Shown here: in pieces, positions 13,784 to 21,865 of the stretch
How positions within the stretch are numbered: position 1 is the first letter of the stretch
Layout: the number at the start of each line of letters is the position of its first letter
Assembly (NCBI GenBank): GCA_033722375.1
Contig: JAWVZB010000037.1
Span: 1 to 26,963, forward strand
Origin: JAWVZB01 sp033722375
GTDB taxonomy: Bacteria > Actinomycetota > Nitriliruptoria > Nitriliruptorales > Nitriliruptoraceae
Direction: 5' to 3'
Length of the DNA: 26,963 bases
Program-made: the position numbers and the translations under genes
The notes under the pieces: model-generated
The model's database searches: none
The model's input: only the letters and a program-made list of their open reading frames with translations
Told to the model about the DNA's origin: nothing

Positions 13784-16690
13784 ATGGCCGATCGAACGCG
13801 CCGTGCCCTGTCGACACTCGTCGCCGCCGCAACCTTCGGTGCCGCCATCGCCGCGGCTCCCGCTGGGGAGCGCCCCGCGGATCGAGCGACCGACGACCGC
13901 CCCGCCCGGCAGGCCATCGAGGCGCTCGACAGCACGACCGAACCGTTCTCGGAGCACCAGCCCACCGCACAGGACCGGTACAGCCTCGCGAACGGCTGTT
14001 TCGTGCTGCGCTCCGCCACCTCCGGCGGGTTCGTCACCCAGGACGGCGACACCTTCACCGCGACCGCTCCCAGCCCTGCCCAGGCCGAGCCCTTCCACCT
14101 CGAACCGTTCGACCTCGGCAAGTACCTGTTCTACGCCCCGAACGACCAGACCGACCCCGACGACCTCCACCTCGACGGCGACTTCTTCGCCGCGGCACCG
14201 GGGCCGGTCGAACAGAGCGATGACACCCGCCAAGAGCTCGAGGGCCGTGCGCCGGTCACCACCGGTACCGCACTTCCCAACCACTCCGACGCCCCGAACG
14301 CCCACGACCCCGACGGCGACCAGCTCCCCAGCACGGTCGGGAACACGATCGTGGTCGCCGCGGAGCCGAGCCCTGCCGCTGAGTGGATCGTCCGCGGCAG
14401 CAAGACCGACGGGTTCACGATCCACCTGCCGGTCGACGACGGGGCCGAGGACCACCAGGGTCCGAGCGACGTCGACGGCGACGCGCCCGTCGCCAAGACG
14501 CTGACCACCACAGAGGACGGCACGTTGGTGCTCGTCGACGGCGAGGTCACCGACAGCGAGGCGCGCTTCGACTTCCGGCGTGCCCCCGGCCGCCTCGAGT
14601 GCCCGGTGTGGCCCGAGGTCGATGTCGGCGTGAGCGGCGAGCCCTACACGGCCGACACCGGCTACGAGGAGGCCCGCGGCTACGTCGATGGGCACCTCCA
14701 CATGATGGCGTTCGAGTTCCTCGGTGGACGTGCCCGTTGCGGGGCGCCGTGGCACCCCTACGGCGTTTCCTACGCGCTGGTGGACTGCGAGGAGCACGAG
14801 CCGGGTGGAGCCGGCGACGCACTCGAGTTCGCCCTCTCCGGAGTGGCGGAGCACGACACGACCGGCTGGCCGAGCTTCCCCTACTGGCCCGACGACCAGT
14901 CACTGACCCACGAACAGGTCTACTACCGCTGGCTCGAGCGGGCGTGGCGGGGCGGTCTGCGGATGTTCACGAACCTCCTGGTCGAGAACTCCGCCCTGTG
15001 CGACCTCTACCCCTACAAGGAGAACAGCTGCAACGAGATGGAGAGCGTCCGCCTCCAGGCCCAGCGCCTCCGTGAGCTCGAGCGCTACATCGACGCGCAG
15101 CACGGCGGTCCCGGACAGGGCTGGTTCCGTATCGTCACCGACCCGTTCGAGGCGCGCCGCACGGTCAACGAAGGGCGGCTGGCGGTCGTGATGGGCATCG
15201 AGGTGTCGGTCCTCTTCGACTGCGGCGAGTTCCTCGGTGTCATGCGTTGCGACGAAGGTCAGATCGACGAGCAGCTCCAGGAGGTCTGGGATCTCGGCGT
15301 CCGCCAGATGGAGCTCGTGAACAAGTTCGACAACGCCCTGTCGGGCGTGGCCGGCGACAGCGGGACCACCGGGCCCATCGTGAACCAGGGCAACAAGTAC
15401 GAGACCGGCCACTACTGGATGATGGACACCTGCTCGGTCCTGGCCGACGAGGGGCACGACCACCACGGCACCGACAAGCAACAGCCCAACCTGCACGACG
15501 ACAGCGGCTCGCCCGAGCCCCTCACGGGACGCGACTCGCTGGCTGGCGGGATCCTCGCGCTCTTCGGTCGCTCCGGCACCGTCCCCGTCTACCCCGAGGG
15601 CCCGCACTGCAACACCATCGGCTTGCGGCCGCTGGGTCGGTACGTGATACAGCAGATGATGGAGCGGGGGATGATCTTCGACCCCGACCACATGAGCGCC
15701 GCAGGACGCGCCGACGCCATGGAGGTGCTCGCCGCCCACGACTCCGACGGCGACGGCGTCGCCGACGGCTACTCGGGCGTGATCTCCAGCCACGGCTGGG
15801 CCGACAGGACCACCGAGAAGGAGGTGTGGCCCCTGGGCGGGGTCGTCACCCCGATGCAGGCTCCCGCCGACTGGTTCGTCGAGAAGTGGCGCCGCCAACA
15901 CGACTTCGCCGACCCCCGCTTCGTCTTCGGTCTCGGGTACGGCGCCGACACCAACGGCTTCGCGGGTCAGAGCCCGCCACGGGACCCCGCCGACGGCCGC
16001 GGTGTCACCTACCCATTCGAGGGCCTCGGTGGCGTGACCGTCGAGAGGCAGATCAGCGGCGAACGGGTCTACGACATCAACGTAGACGGGGTTGACCACT
16101 ACGGGCTGTACGCCGACTGGGTCGAGGACATCCGCGTCGTCGCTGAGCAGAAGTACGGCGCCGGCGACGAGGTCATGGAGGACATGGCCCGCGCCAGCGA
16201 GGCGTACCTCCAGATGTGGGAACGTGCGGTCGGGATCGCCGGCAACGCGTGCCGCTCGGACATCCCGGCTCTGACCGCGGAACAGCTCGATCGAGCCACT
16301 GCGGGCATGACCCCCGAACAGGTCCTCGCGGCGCTCGGCCAGCCGGACGCCAGGATCGATGACCGCTTCGAGTACTGCACCGAGGATGGCCGCGTGACGC
16401 TGGCCTTCGACCGCGACAGGAAGCTGGTCGGCCAGCAGCAGATGTCCCCGGGTGGTGCCGACGCGGTTTCCGGGGCGGTCGACGAGACTCCCGCCGCCAG
16501 CGAGGGCGGGGAGGTGGCTGCCACGGCACCCCATGACCACGCGAGCCACGACCACACCTCGATGCGGGCCGCCGGCGCCGTATCCGGTGCCGACGAACCG
16601 TCCAGTGGCTCCCCCTTGCTGCACGTGCTGCTGCTCGTGTCCGGGCTGGCCGGACTCGCGGTCCACGGACTGCGGCGGGCGAGCGGCTGA
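13784..16690 (+). CDS. Large exported M19 (membrane dipeptidase)-like protein with BamE/SmpA-like segment and C-terminal anchor
   Basis: 968 residues. The N-terminus (RTRRALSTLVAAATFGAAIAAAP) looks like a Sec signal. Residues about 60-270 form an Asp-rich non-catalytic region with NGCFVLRS and EPFDLGKYLFYAP. A metallohydrolase core follows, with YVDGHLHMMAFEF (about 303), VVMGIEVS (about 471), MIFDPDHMSAAGR (about 632), SGVISSHGW (about 665) and GLGYGADTNGF (about 716). Their order parallels the M19 HxD, Glu, His, His and Asp elements, so zinc-dependent hydrolysis of a dipeptide or amide is plausible. Residues about 838-885 (GMTPEQVLAALGQPD, then VTLAFDRDRKLV) resemble a BamE/SmpA fold. A His-rich stretch (HDHASHDHTS) and a hydrophobic tail ending in Arg residues suggest membrane anchoring. 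M19 enzymes are about 350-400 residues, so this is a large multidomain variant. The 211-base gap before it shows only a lone TTGACA at 13660. Confidence 0.72.
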   Translation: MADRTRRALSTLVAAATFGAAIAAAPAGERPADRATDDRPARQAIEALDSTTEPFSEHQPTAQDRYSLANGCFVLRSATSGGFVTQDGDTFTATAPSPAQAEPFHLEPFDLGKYLFYAPNDQTDPDDLHLDGDFFAAAPGPVEQSDDTRQELEGRAPVTTGTALPNHSDAPNAHDPDGDQLPSTVGNTIVVAAEPSPAAEWIVRGSKTDGFTIHLPVDDGAEDHQGPSDVDGDAPVAKTLTTTEDGTLVLVDGEVTDSEARFDFRRAPGRLECPVWPEVDVGVSGEPYTADTGYEEARGYVDGHLHMMAFEFLGGRARCGAPWHPYGVSYALVDCEEHEPGGAGDALEFALSGVAEHDTTGWPSFPYWPDDQSLTHEQVYYRWLERAWRGGLRMFTNLLVENSALCDLYPYKENSCNEMESVRLQAQRLRELERYIDAQHGGPGQGWFRIVTDPFEARRTVNEGRLAVVMGIEVSVLFDCGEFLGVMRCDEGQIDEQLQEVWDLGVRQMELVNKFDNALSGVAGDSGTTGPIVNQGNKYETGHYWMMDTCSVLADEGHDHHGTDKQQPNLHDDSGSPEPLTGRDSLAGGILALFGRSGTVPVYPEGPHCNTIGLRPLGRYVIQQMMERGMIFDPDHMSAAGRADAMEVLAAHDSDGDGVADGYSGVISSHGWADRTTEKEVWPLGGVVTPMQAPADWFVEKWRRQHDFADPRFVFGLGYGADTNGFAGQSPPRDPADGRGVTYPFEGLGGVTVERQISGERVYDINVDGVDHYGLYADWVEDIRVVAEQKYGAGDEVMEDMARASEAYLQMWERAVGIAGNACRSDIPALTAEQLDRATAGMTPEQVLAALGQPDARIDDRFEYCTEDGRVTLAFDRDRKLVGQQQMSPGGADAVSGAVDETPAASEGGEVAATAPHDHASHDHTSMRAAGAVSGADEPSSGSPLLHVLLLVSGLAGLAVHGLRRASG

Positions 16691-16693
16691 GAC

Positions 16694-17608
16694 CTACAGC
16701 ACGGCGCGGAGCGCGGACCGAACGTCCTCGTGTCTGAACTCGAAGCCAGCGCGTTCGAGCGCCGACGGGATGACCCGCTGGCTCGCGAACGCGGTGAGCT
16801 CGAGCATCTGACCGAGGTTGCCCGGCGGGACGATCCTCGGTACGCGCAGCCAGGACGGACGCGACAGGATGTCGGCGAGCGCGCGGCTGAACTCCTCGTT
16901 GCGTACCGGGGCGGGGCCGACGAGGTTGAAGACGCCAGATACGTCGGGCTGGTCGAGTAGGAACGCCCAGGCACGGACCTGATCTTCGATCGAGATCCAC
17001 GACATCCACTGCTCGCCGGACCCGAGGGGGCCGCCGACCCCGACCCTGAAGGGCAGCGCCATGAGCGGGAGCAGCCCGCCGTCAGACGACAGGACGAGAC
17101 CGGTTCGGGTGATGCACACGCGGATGCGGTCGTCCTCCTGCGCGGCGCCGGTCGAGTGCTCCCAGACCTCGCACACCTCGGCGAGGAAGTCATCCCCAGG
17201 ACCGTCGGAGGTCTCGGTGAGGAGCTCGTCACCGCGGTCCCGTCCGTACCAGCCGATCGCCGACTGGGAGATCAGCACGGGCGGGGGGTCGTCGAGCGCA
17301 GCGAGTGTGGTCGCCAGGAGTCCCGTTCCCCGCGAGCGCGACTTCATGATCTGACGCTTCACCCCGTCGGTCCACAACCGCGGGCCGATCGGCGACCCCG
17401 CCAGGTGGACGACCCCGTCGAGGCCCTCGAACGCGGCGGCGTCGATCTCGCCGTCACCGGGCGACCAGTAGATGTCGTGACCCATGCCGGCTGATCGGTC
17501 CCGGACGACGCGGAGGACCTGGTCCCCTCGCGAGCGCAGATGGTCCGTGAGCGCCTCGCCCAGCGTGCCGGTCGACCCGGTGATCGCGAAACGACGTGCG
17601 GCGGTCAT
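16694..17608 (-). CDS. TIGR01777 family NAD(P)-binding epimerase-like protein
   Basis: 304 residues, extended SDR fold. The nucleotide-binding start is FAITGSTGTLGEAL. VHLAGSPIGPRLWTD, SRSRGTGLL, SQSAIGWYGRDRGDELLTE, RTGLVLSSDGGLLPLM and a C-terminal DUF1731-like piece (RVPRIVPP) follow. This matches TIGR01777/YfcH proteins, whose cellular role is not settled; old annotations as a cell-division inhibitor are weakly founded. ATG 17608 has GAGGAG about six bases upstream. It follows the ATP-grasp gene by 13 bases, so they are likely cotranscribed, and it converges on the M19-like gene with 3 bases between stops. Confidence 0.88.
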   Translation of the reverse strand: MTAARRFAITGSTGTLGEALTDHLRSRGDQVLRVVRDRSAGMGHDIYWSPGDGEIDAAAFEGLDGVVHLAGSPIGPRLWTDGVKRQIMKSRSRGTGLLATTLAALDDPPPVLISQSAIGWYGRDRGDELLTETSDGPGDDFLAEVCEVWEHSTGAAQEDDRIRVCITRTGLVLSSDGGLLPLMALPFRVGVGGPLGSGEQWMSWISIEDQVRAWAFLLDQPDVSGVFNLVGPAPVRNEEFSRALADILSRPSWLRVPRIVPPGNLGQMLELTAFASQRVIPSALERAGFEFRHEDVRSALRAVL

Positions 17609-17621
17609 GGTCAGCTCCTCG

Positions 17622-18479
17622 TCACAGGCGGCGCCGGATCGCTGCGGCGAAACGGTCGGCGGCTTCGGGCACCCAGGACAGATACAGGCTGGGTTCGGTT
17701 ACCTCGAGTTCGGAGAGCTGGGGGGTTCCGTCTCGGTCTCGCAACACATCGACCCGCGCGTACAAGAGCTCGTGGCCGGTCGAGCCCACGACCCACTCGG
17801 CCAGGTCGACGAGCTCCCGATCCGGGGTCACGGGCTCGTAGGTCGCACCGAAGTCGACCTGTGTGCGCACGTCACCGGGCGCCGCACGCTTCAACACGGT
17901 GTGGGAGTGGAGCCCGTCGATCAGCACCACGCTCCATTCGCCTTCCTCGTGCACGCTGGCGAGCAGCGGCTGGATCATGGCGTCCCCTCGCCGCAGCAGC
18001 GCATCGAGGTGGTGTTGGGCGAGGTCTACCGCGTGCGGCTCGACCACGTGCAACCCGTCGGCGGCTGCTCCGACGGCGGGCTTGATGACCGCCCGCTTCC
18101 ACTGCCGTTCGCGGAGGAGCCGCTCGAGGGACACGCGGTCGCCCTGCCCGAGCCAGGCCGTGGGAACCACCGGCGCGCCCCGCTCCTCCAGCTCGATGAG
18201 GTAGGACTTGTGGGTGTTCCACCGGATGACCCCTGCCGGGTTCCAGAGCTCGGTCACCTCCTCGACGCGCTCCGCCCAGTCGACGAACTCGTCCCGACGA
18301 TGCCAGTAGTCCCACGTGGAGCGGACCACGACCAGGTCGACCTCATCCCACGCGAACGAGGCGTCGTCCCAGACCGCCAGGCCGGCCTGCACGCCCTGCC
18401 GCTCGAGCGCCGCGAGCAGCGGCCCCTCGTCCTGGTCCGTCTCGGGCAGACCGGCAGTCGTTGCCAGGGCTACGTCCAC
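17622..18479 (-). CDS. ATP-grasp ligase-like protein (glutathione synthetase/DcsG-like)
   Basis: 285 residues. The N-terminal pre-ATP-grasp domain has EGPLLAALERQG and DLVVVRSTWDYWHRRDEF. The ATP-grasp part has RWNTHKSYL, AVIKPAVGAAADG (ATP-binding lysine), MIQPLL and the metal-binding end LSELEVTEPSLYLSW. Such proteins are widespread in actinobacteria. The nearest characterised relative I can name is the cycloserine-pathway ligase DcsG, but nothing else of that pathway is here, so the substrate is unknown. The reaction is expected to be ATP-dependent joining of a carboxylate to an amine or thiol. The GTG start at 18479 has GGGAGG upstream. It is probably cotranscribed with the TIGR01777 gene. 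Confidence 0.78.
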   Translation of the reverse strand: MDVALATTAGLPETDQDEGPLLAALERQGVQAGLAVWDDASFAWDEVDLVVVRSTWDYWHRRDEFVDWAERVEEVTELWNPAGVIRWNTHKSYLIELEERGAPVVPTAWLGQGDRVSLERLLRERQWKRAVIKPAVGAAADGLHVVEPHAVDLAQHHLDALLRRGDAMIQPLLASVHEEGEWSVVLIDGLHSHTVLKRAAPGDVRTQVDFGATYEPVTPDRELVDLAEWVVGSTGHELLYARVDVLRDRDGTPQLSELEVTEPSLYLSWVPEAADRFAAAIRRRL

Positions 18480-18558
18480 GGCTCCCTCCCTTCGGCCGGG
18501 ATGCTATTGCGGGGGTGTCCCTGCTCGGGAAGGAGCCCAGGGCCCCGACGCCGCCGGG

Positions 18559-19317
18559 TCACCGGCGGTCGGGCATGAACGGCAGCTCCTCACGAGCGGT
18601 CTGGACCCGCTCCGCGTGGACTTCTGTGATGAGCAGTGCTTCGGTGCCGGCGCCACTCGCGAGCACCTCGCCCACGGGGTCGATGACGGCGCTGTCGCCC
18701 ACGTAGCGCAAGCCGTCACCCTCCCCCACACGGTTGACCCCGACGACGTACGCCTGGTTCTCGATCGCGCGGGCACGGAGCAGCGCTGACCAGTGACGCC
18801 GACGTGGCTCGGGCCAATTGGCCGGCACGAGGTAGAGGTCGGTGTCGGGGGCCACGGCCCAGAACTCGTCAGCGAAGCGGAGGTCGTAGCAGACGAACAG
18901 GCTGACCCGCAGTCCCTCGACGTCCACGGTCGTGAACTCCTCCCCGGCCGCGAAGTGCTCGTGCTCCCGTGAGTACGTGAACGGGTGGATCTTGCGGTAC
19001 CGGTGCAGCTCGCCGGTGGGGCTCGCGAGCACGAAGGTGTTGTAGGGACGGTCCATCCCTTCGGGCTGCTCGGGCAAGGACGCCCCGACCCACAGGTCGT
19101 GCTCGCGGGCCTGCTCGGCGAGGAACCTCACCGACGGCCCGTCGACGGGCTCGGCGGTCTTGCCGGTGTTCATCGAGAACCCGGTGGAGAACATCTCGGT
19201 CATGACCGCCATCCGGGCACCCGCGGAGGCTGCGGAGGCGATGCGGGGAGCGAGACGCTCGAAGTTGGCCTCCGGGTCCTCCCAGACGATGTCGTGCTGG
19301 ATCGCGGCGATACGCAT
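18559..19317 (-). CDS. Omega-amidase / Nit2-YafV-type carbon-nitrogen hydrolase
   Basis: 252 residues of the nitrilase superfamily. The catalytic triad is visible: Glu in VMTEMFSTGFS, Lys in RYRKIHPF and Cys in LFVCYDLRF. The short length with no extra domain and the MFSTGFSM context fit YafV/omega-amidase proteins. These hydrolyse 2-oxoglutaramate or 2-oxosuccinamate to the dicarboxylate and ammonia. The strong GGAGGAGG four bases before ATG 19317 sets the start. The gene begins 13 bases after an aminotransferase of the glutamine transaminase K/methionine transaminase type, the usual partner. Together they would make transamination with glutamine irreversible. Confidence 0.87.
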   Translation of the reverse strand: MRIAAIQHDIVWEDPEANFERLAPRIASAASAGARMAVMTEMFSTGFSMNTGKTAEPVDGPSVRFLAEQAREHDLWVGASLPEQPEGMDRPYNTFVLASPTGELHRYRKIHPFTYSREHEHFAAGEEFTTVDVEGLRVSLFVCYDLRFADEFWAVAPDTDLYLVPANWPEPRRRHWSALLRARAIENQAYVVGVNRVGEGDGLRYVGDSAVIDPVGEVLASGAGTEALLITEVHAERVQTAREELPFMPDRR

Positions 19318-19330
19318 GGTCCTCCTCCAG

Positions 19331-20500
19331 TCAGGATCCGGCGGCGAGCTTGGCCAGACGGGCGATGCCCTCGTCGAGCACGTCGGGGTGCTTGCAGGTC
19401 GCGAACCGAACCCATGACGCCAGCGGGCCGGGGTCCTCGCAGAACACCCCCACCGGCACGCCCACCACCCCCGCGCGAGCAGGCAGTTCGCGGCAGAACG
19501 CCAAGCCGTCGGTGGCACCGAGCGGGGCGAGGTCCGCGGCGACGTAGAACGTGCCCTGGGAGACGAAGGGATCCACCCCGGCCTCCCGCAACCCTGCCAC
19601 GAGCCGGTCACGACGCTCGCGGTAGTCCTGGCGGTAGCGGTCGAAGTAGTCGTCATCGAGTCCGAGCGCGAACGCCACTGCGTGTTGGAACGGGGTGCCG
19701 CCGGCGAACGATGCGTACTGCTTCACCGTGCGGACCGCCGCCGTGAGTGGCGGGGCGGCGCACGCCCATCCGATCTTCCAGCCCGTCACCGCGAACGTCT
19801 TCGCCGCCGACGAGATACGGATGGTGCGATCACGCATCGCCGAACGGCTGGCGATGGTGCGGTGCGGGCCGTCGAACGAGAGGTGCTCGTAGACCTCGTC
19901 GCAGATCGCTATCACGTCGTGTTCGACGCACAGCTCGGCCACGGCGTCGAGCTCCTCGTCGCTCAGCGCCGAGCCCGTGGGGTTGTGCGGCGAGTTGATC
20001 ACGATCGCCCGGGTCGCCGCGCCGACAGCGGCGCGCAATCGATCGAGGTCCAGACGGAAGTCCGGCGGGGTCAGGGGGACGGCGACGCGCCGGGCGTCCG
20101 CCAGCGCGATGATGGCGTCGTAGACGTCGTAGCTCGGCTCGATGACCATCACCTCGTCCCCCGGATCGCAGATCGCGAGGATCGAGGCGGTCACGGCCTC
20201 GGTCGCTCCGAACGTGACGGTGACCTCGTCGTCGGGGTCGTAGGTGAGGCCGTGGAAGCGGTGGGCATGGTCCGCGATCGCCTGCCGCAGTGCCGGGATC
20301 CCCGGCCCGGGCGCGTACTGGTTGTGGCCATCGGTGATCGCTCGACGAGCGACGTCCAGCATCCGTTCCGGTCCGTCTTCGTCGGGGAACCCCTGGCCGA
20401 GGTTGACGGCGTCGTGTTCGACGGCGAGCGCCGTCATCTCGCTGAAGATCGTGGTTCCGAAGCCCTCCAGCTTGCTGGTGAGTGGCGAACGACGGGTCAC
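19331..20500 (-). CDS. Class I/II aminotransferase (methionine/kynurenine/glutamine transaminase K type)
   Basis: 389 residues, PLP fold type I. Signatures are FGTTIFSEMTALA and NLGQGFPDEDGP near the start, NQYAPGPGIPALR, NSPHNPTGSAL, DEVYEHLSFD and the PLP-lysine region SSAAKTFAVTGWKIGW. This pattern is that of YbdL/KAT-type enzymes. They transaminate methionine, its keto acid KMTB, kynurenine or glutamine. The GTG start at 20500 has AGGAG five bases upstream, and the protein then begins TRRSPLTSKLEGFGT as in relatives. Pairing with the omega-amidase suggests glutamine as donor, possibly in methionine recycling; no mtn genes are in the window to confirm that. Confidence 0.87.
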   Translation of the reverse strand: MTRRSPLTSKLEGFGTTIFSEMTALAVEHDAVNLGQGFPDEDGPERMLDVARRAITDGHNQYAPGPGIPALRQAIADHAHRFHGLTYDPDDEVTVTFGATEAVTASILAICDPGDEVMVIEPSYDVYDAIIALADARRVAVPLTPPDFRLDLDRLRAAVGAATRAIVINSPHNPTGSALSDEELDAVAELCVEHDVIAICDEVYEHLSFDGPHRTIASRSAMRDRTIRISSAAKTFAVTGWKIGWACAAPPLTAAVRTVKQYASFAGGTPFQHAVAFALGLDDDYFDRYRQDYRERRDRLVAGLREAGVDPFVSQGTFYVAADLAPLGATDGLAFCRELPARAGVVGVPVGVFCEDPGPLASWVRFATCKHPDVLDEGIARLAKLAAGS

Positions 20501-20604
20501 GATGGCTCCTGGCCGGGGGCACGGTGACGCTGTGAGGGTAGGAGCGTGCCCGCACGTCGGGGGGTCCGGCCCGGATACCGTCGGCTGCCCGTCGGAAGGT
20601 GCCC

Positions 20605-21429
20605 ATGGCGAGCCCGAGCGGCAGCGCCCGCACGCTGATCGCCGACGCCGAGAAGCTCCTCCACGAGCTCGCGGAAGACCTCCGACCCGAGCTCCTCGAG
20701 CGGACCGGGACCACCGCGACGACGATGAAGGGTGACGGCACACCGGTCACGGACGTCGACGTCGAGGTCAACGAGCGCATCGCCGAGGCCATCCTTGACC
20801 GGTTCCCCGGTCATGCGGTGCTGTCGGAGGAGCTCGACACCTCGTACGCGGGGGCCGAGTGGACGTGGATCGTGGATCCGATCGACGGAACCTCCAACTT
20901 CACGACCGGTGTGCCGTACTGGTGTGTGTCCGTGGCACTGGCACTCGAGGGCGAGCCGGTGCTGGGATTCGTCGACGCCCCGCCACTCGGCGCGCGCTTC
21001 GTGGCGGTGGTCGGGGAAGGTGCGACCAAGGACGGGGCGGCCATCCGGGTGCGACCGCCGGTGGACTTCGACGACCCCGGGAACCGGCACGTGCCGCTGC
21101 TCCTCACGACCGTGGCAGCTCGACGAGCGCGCCCCAGGGTGCGGTTGAAGCCGCGGGTTCTGGGATCCGCAGCCTTGGATCTGTGCCTCGTCGCGCAGGG
21201 GGTCGCCGCCGCGTCACTGAGCCTCCGACCCAAGGTCTGGGACCACGCCGCTGGCAGGCTGCTGGTCACCGAGGCAGGTGGCGCCTACGTGACCGTGGAC
21301 GGCGATCCCTTGCTGCCGCTCCAGCCCGGGCTCGAGTACGCGGGTCGCTCTGCCGTCGGCGGCGCGGGCCCGTCGGCGGAGTACGTCCGGGGCCTGGCAG
21401 AGCGCCTGGGCGTGGACGGCATCAGGTAG
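20605..21429 (+). CDS. Inositol monophosphatase family protein (IMPase/histidinol-phosphatase-like)
   Basis: 274 residues. The Mg-binding motifs of the family are present: AVLSEE (Glu), WIVDPIDGTSNF (Asp, Asp and Thr) and KVWDHAAGRLLVTEAGG (late Asp). GTPVTDVDVEVN precedes them. It should remove phosphate from a small substrate such as myo-inositol 1-phosphate, with histidinol phosphate or 3'-phosphoadenosine 5'-phosphate as alternatives. Actinobacteria use inositol for mycothiol and phosphatidylinositol. ATG 20605 is preferred because GGAAGG lies five bases upstream; GTG 20599 is also in frame. It is divergent from the aminotransferase gene with about 100 bases between starts. Confidence 0.85.
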   Translation: MASPSGSARTLIADAEKLLHELAEDLRPELLERTGTTATTMKGDGTPVTDVDVEVNERIAEAILDRFPGHAVLSEELDTSYAGAEWTWIVDPIDGTSNFTTGVPYWCVSVALALEGEPVLGFVDAPPLGARFVAVVGEGATKDGAAIRVRPPVDFDDPGNRHVPLLLTTVAARRARPRVRLKPRVLGSAALDLCLVAQGVAAASLSLRPKVWDHAAGRLLVTEAGGAYVTVDGDPLLPLQPGLEYAGRSAVGGAGPSAEYVRGLAERLGVDGIR

Positions 21430-21459
21430 CAGTAGGTGACCGCGCGGCCGAGGAAGTGC

Positions 21460-21487
21460 CGGGCCCACCGGTCGCCCGGCGGGCCCG
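21460..21487. terminator. GC-rich hairpin between convergent IMPase and lipoprotein genes
   Basis: Seven-base arms CGGGCCC and GGGCCCG flank a 14-base loop in the 86-base gap between two converging stop codons. There is no T-tract on either strand, so intrinsic termination is only a possibility suggested by position. Confidence 0.3.
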
Positions 21488-21515
21488 TCCCCCGTCATCT
21501 GGGACGCCAGCGGTG

Positions 21516-21701
21516 TCAGGGTGAGGACGTCTCGGTGGGTGACGCCGGTGCCGTGCCTGCGGGGCCCTCGAGCGGAGCGGTTCCCTCGGTGCCCGTCGGG
21601 GCGGGGGTATCGACGGTCGCGTCGTTCGCCTCGCAGGCCGCACCGAACAGTGCCAAGCTCGCGATCAGGCTCACCAGTAGTAGCCGTCTGGGAGAACGCA
21701 T
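21516..21701 (-). CDS. Small predicted lipoprotein
   Basis: A 61-residue protein. MRSPRRLLLVSLIASLALF leads to the lipobox FGAAC (Cys 23). A low-complexity mature part rich in Thr, Pro, Ala, Glu and Gly follows (DTPAPTGTEG; TAPASPTETS) and no folded domain is visible. AAGGAG six bases before ATG 21701 marks the start; ATG 21716 lies further upstream without such a site. The intact signal, lipobox and ribosome site make it a likely real gene. Its role is unknown, perhaps a cell-surface spacer or the remnant of a longer lipoprotein. It is divergent from the amidase gene. Confidence 0.68.
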   Translation of the reverse strand: MRSPRRLLLVSLIASLALFGAACEANDATVDTPAPTGTEGTAPLEGPAGTAPASPTETSSP

Positions 21702-21865
21702 GTGCCTCTCCTTCATGGGGATCCTGGCTCGAGCGGAGCCGGGTCATGCAGTGGTGCAGGATGTGCCCGGTCCCGCGCACGCGATGGCGTCTCGCTCGGC
21801 CGAACTGCTGCGGTCCCGCGGCCGGCGCCCGAAGGGACGTAGGTTGCTCACGGAACGGAGTGTTC

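Noticed and set aside
14900..16666. 588-codon frame antisense to the M19-like gene
   Set aside because: It is in the antisense register where third-position GC removes stops. No recognisable motif, no ribosome site, and the sense frame has a signal peptide and metal motifs.
18559..19656. 365-codon version of the omega-amidase with a long N-terminal extension
   Set aside because: The extension runs into the aminotransferase gene in another frame, and a strong ribosome site marks ATG 19317.
20599..20604. GTG 20599 as start of the IMPase-family gene
   Set aside because: It overlaps the likely ribosome-binding GGAAGG; ATG 20605 has the better spacing.
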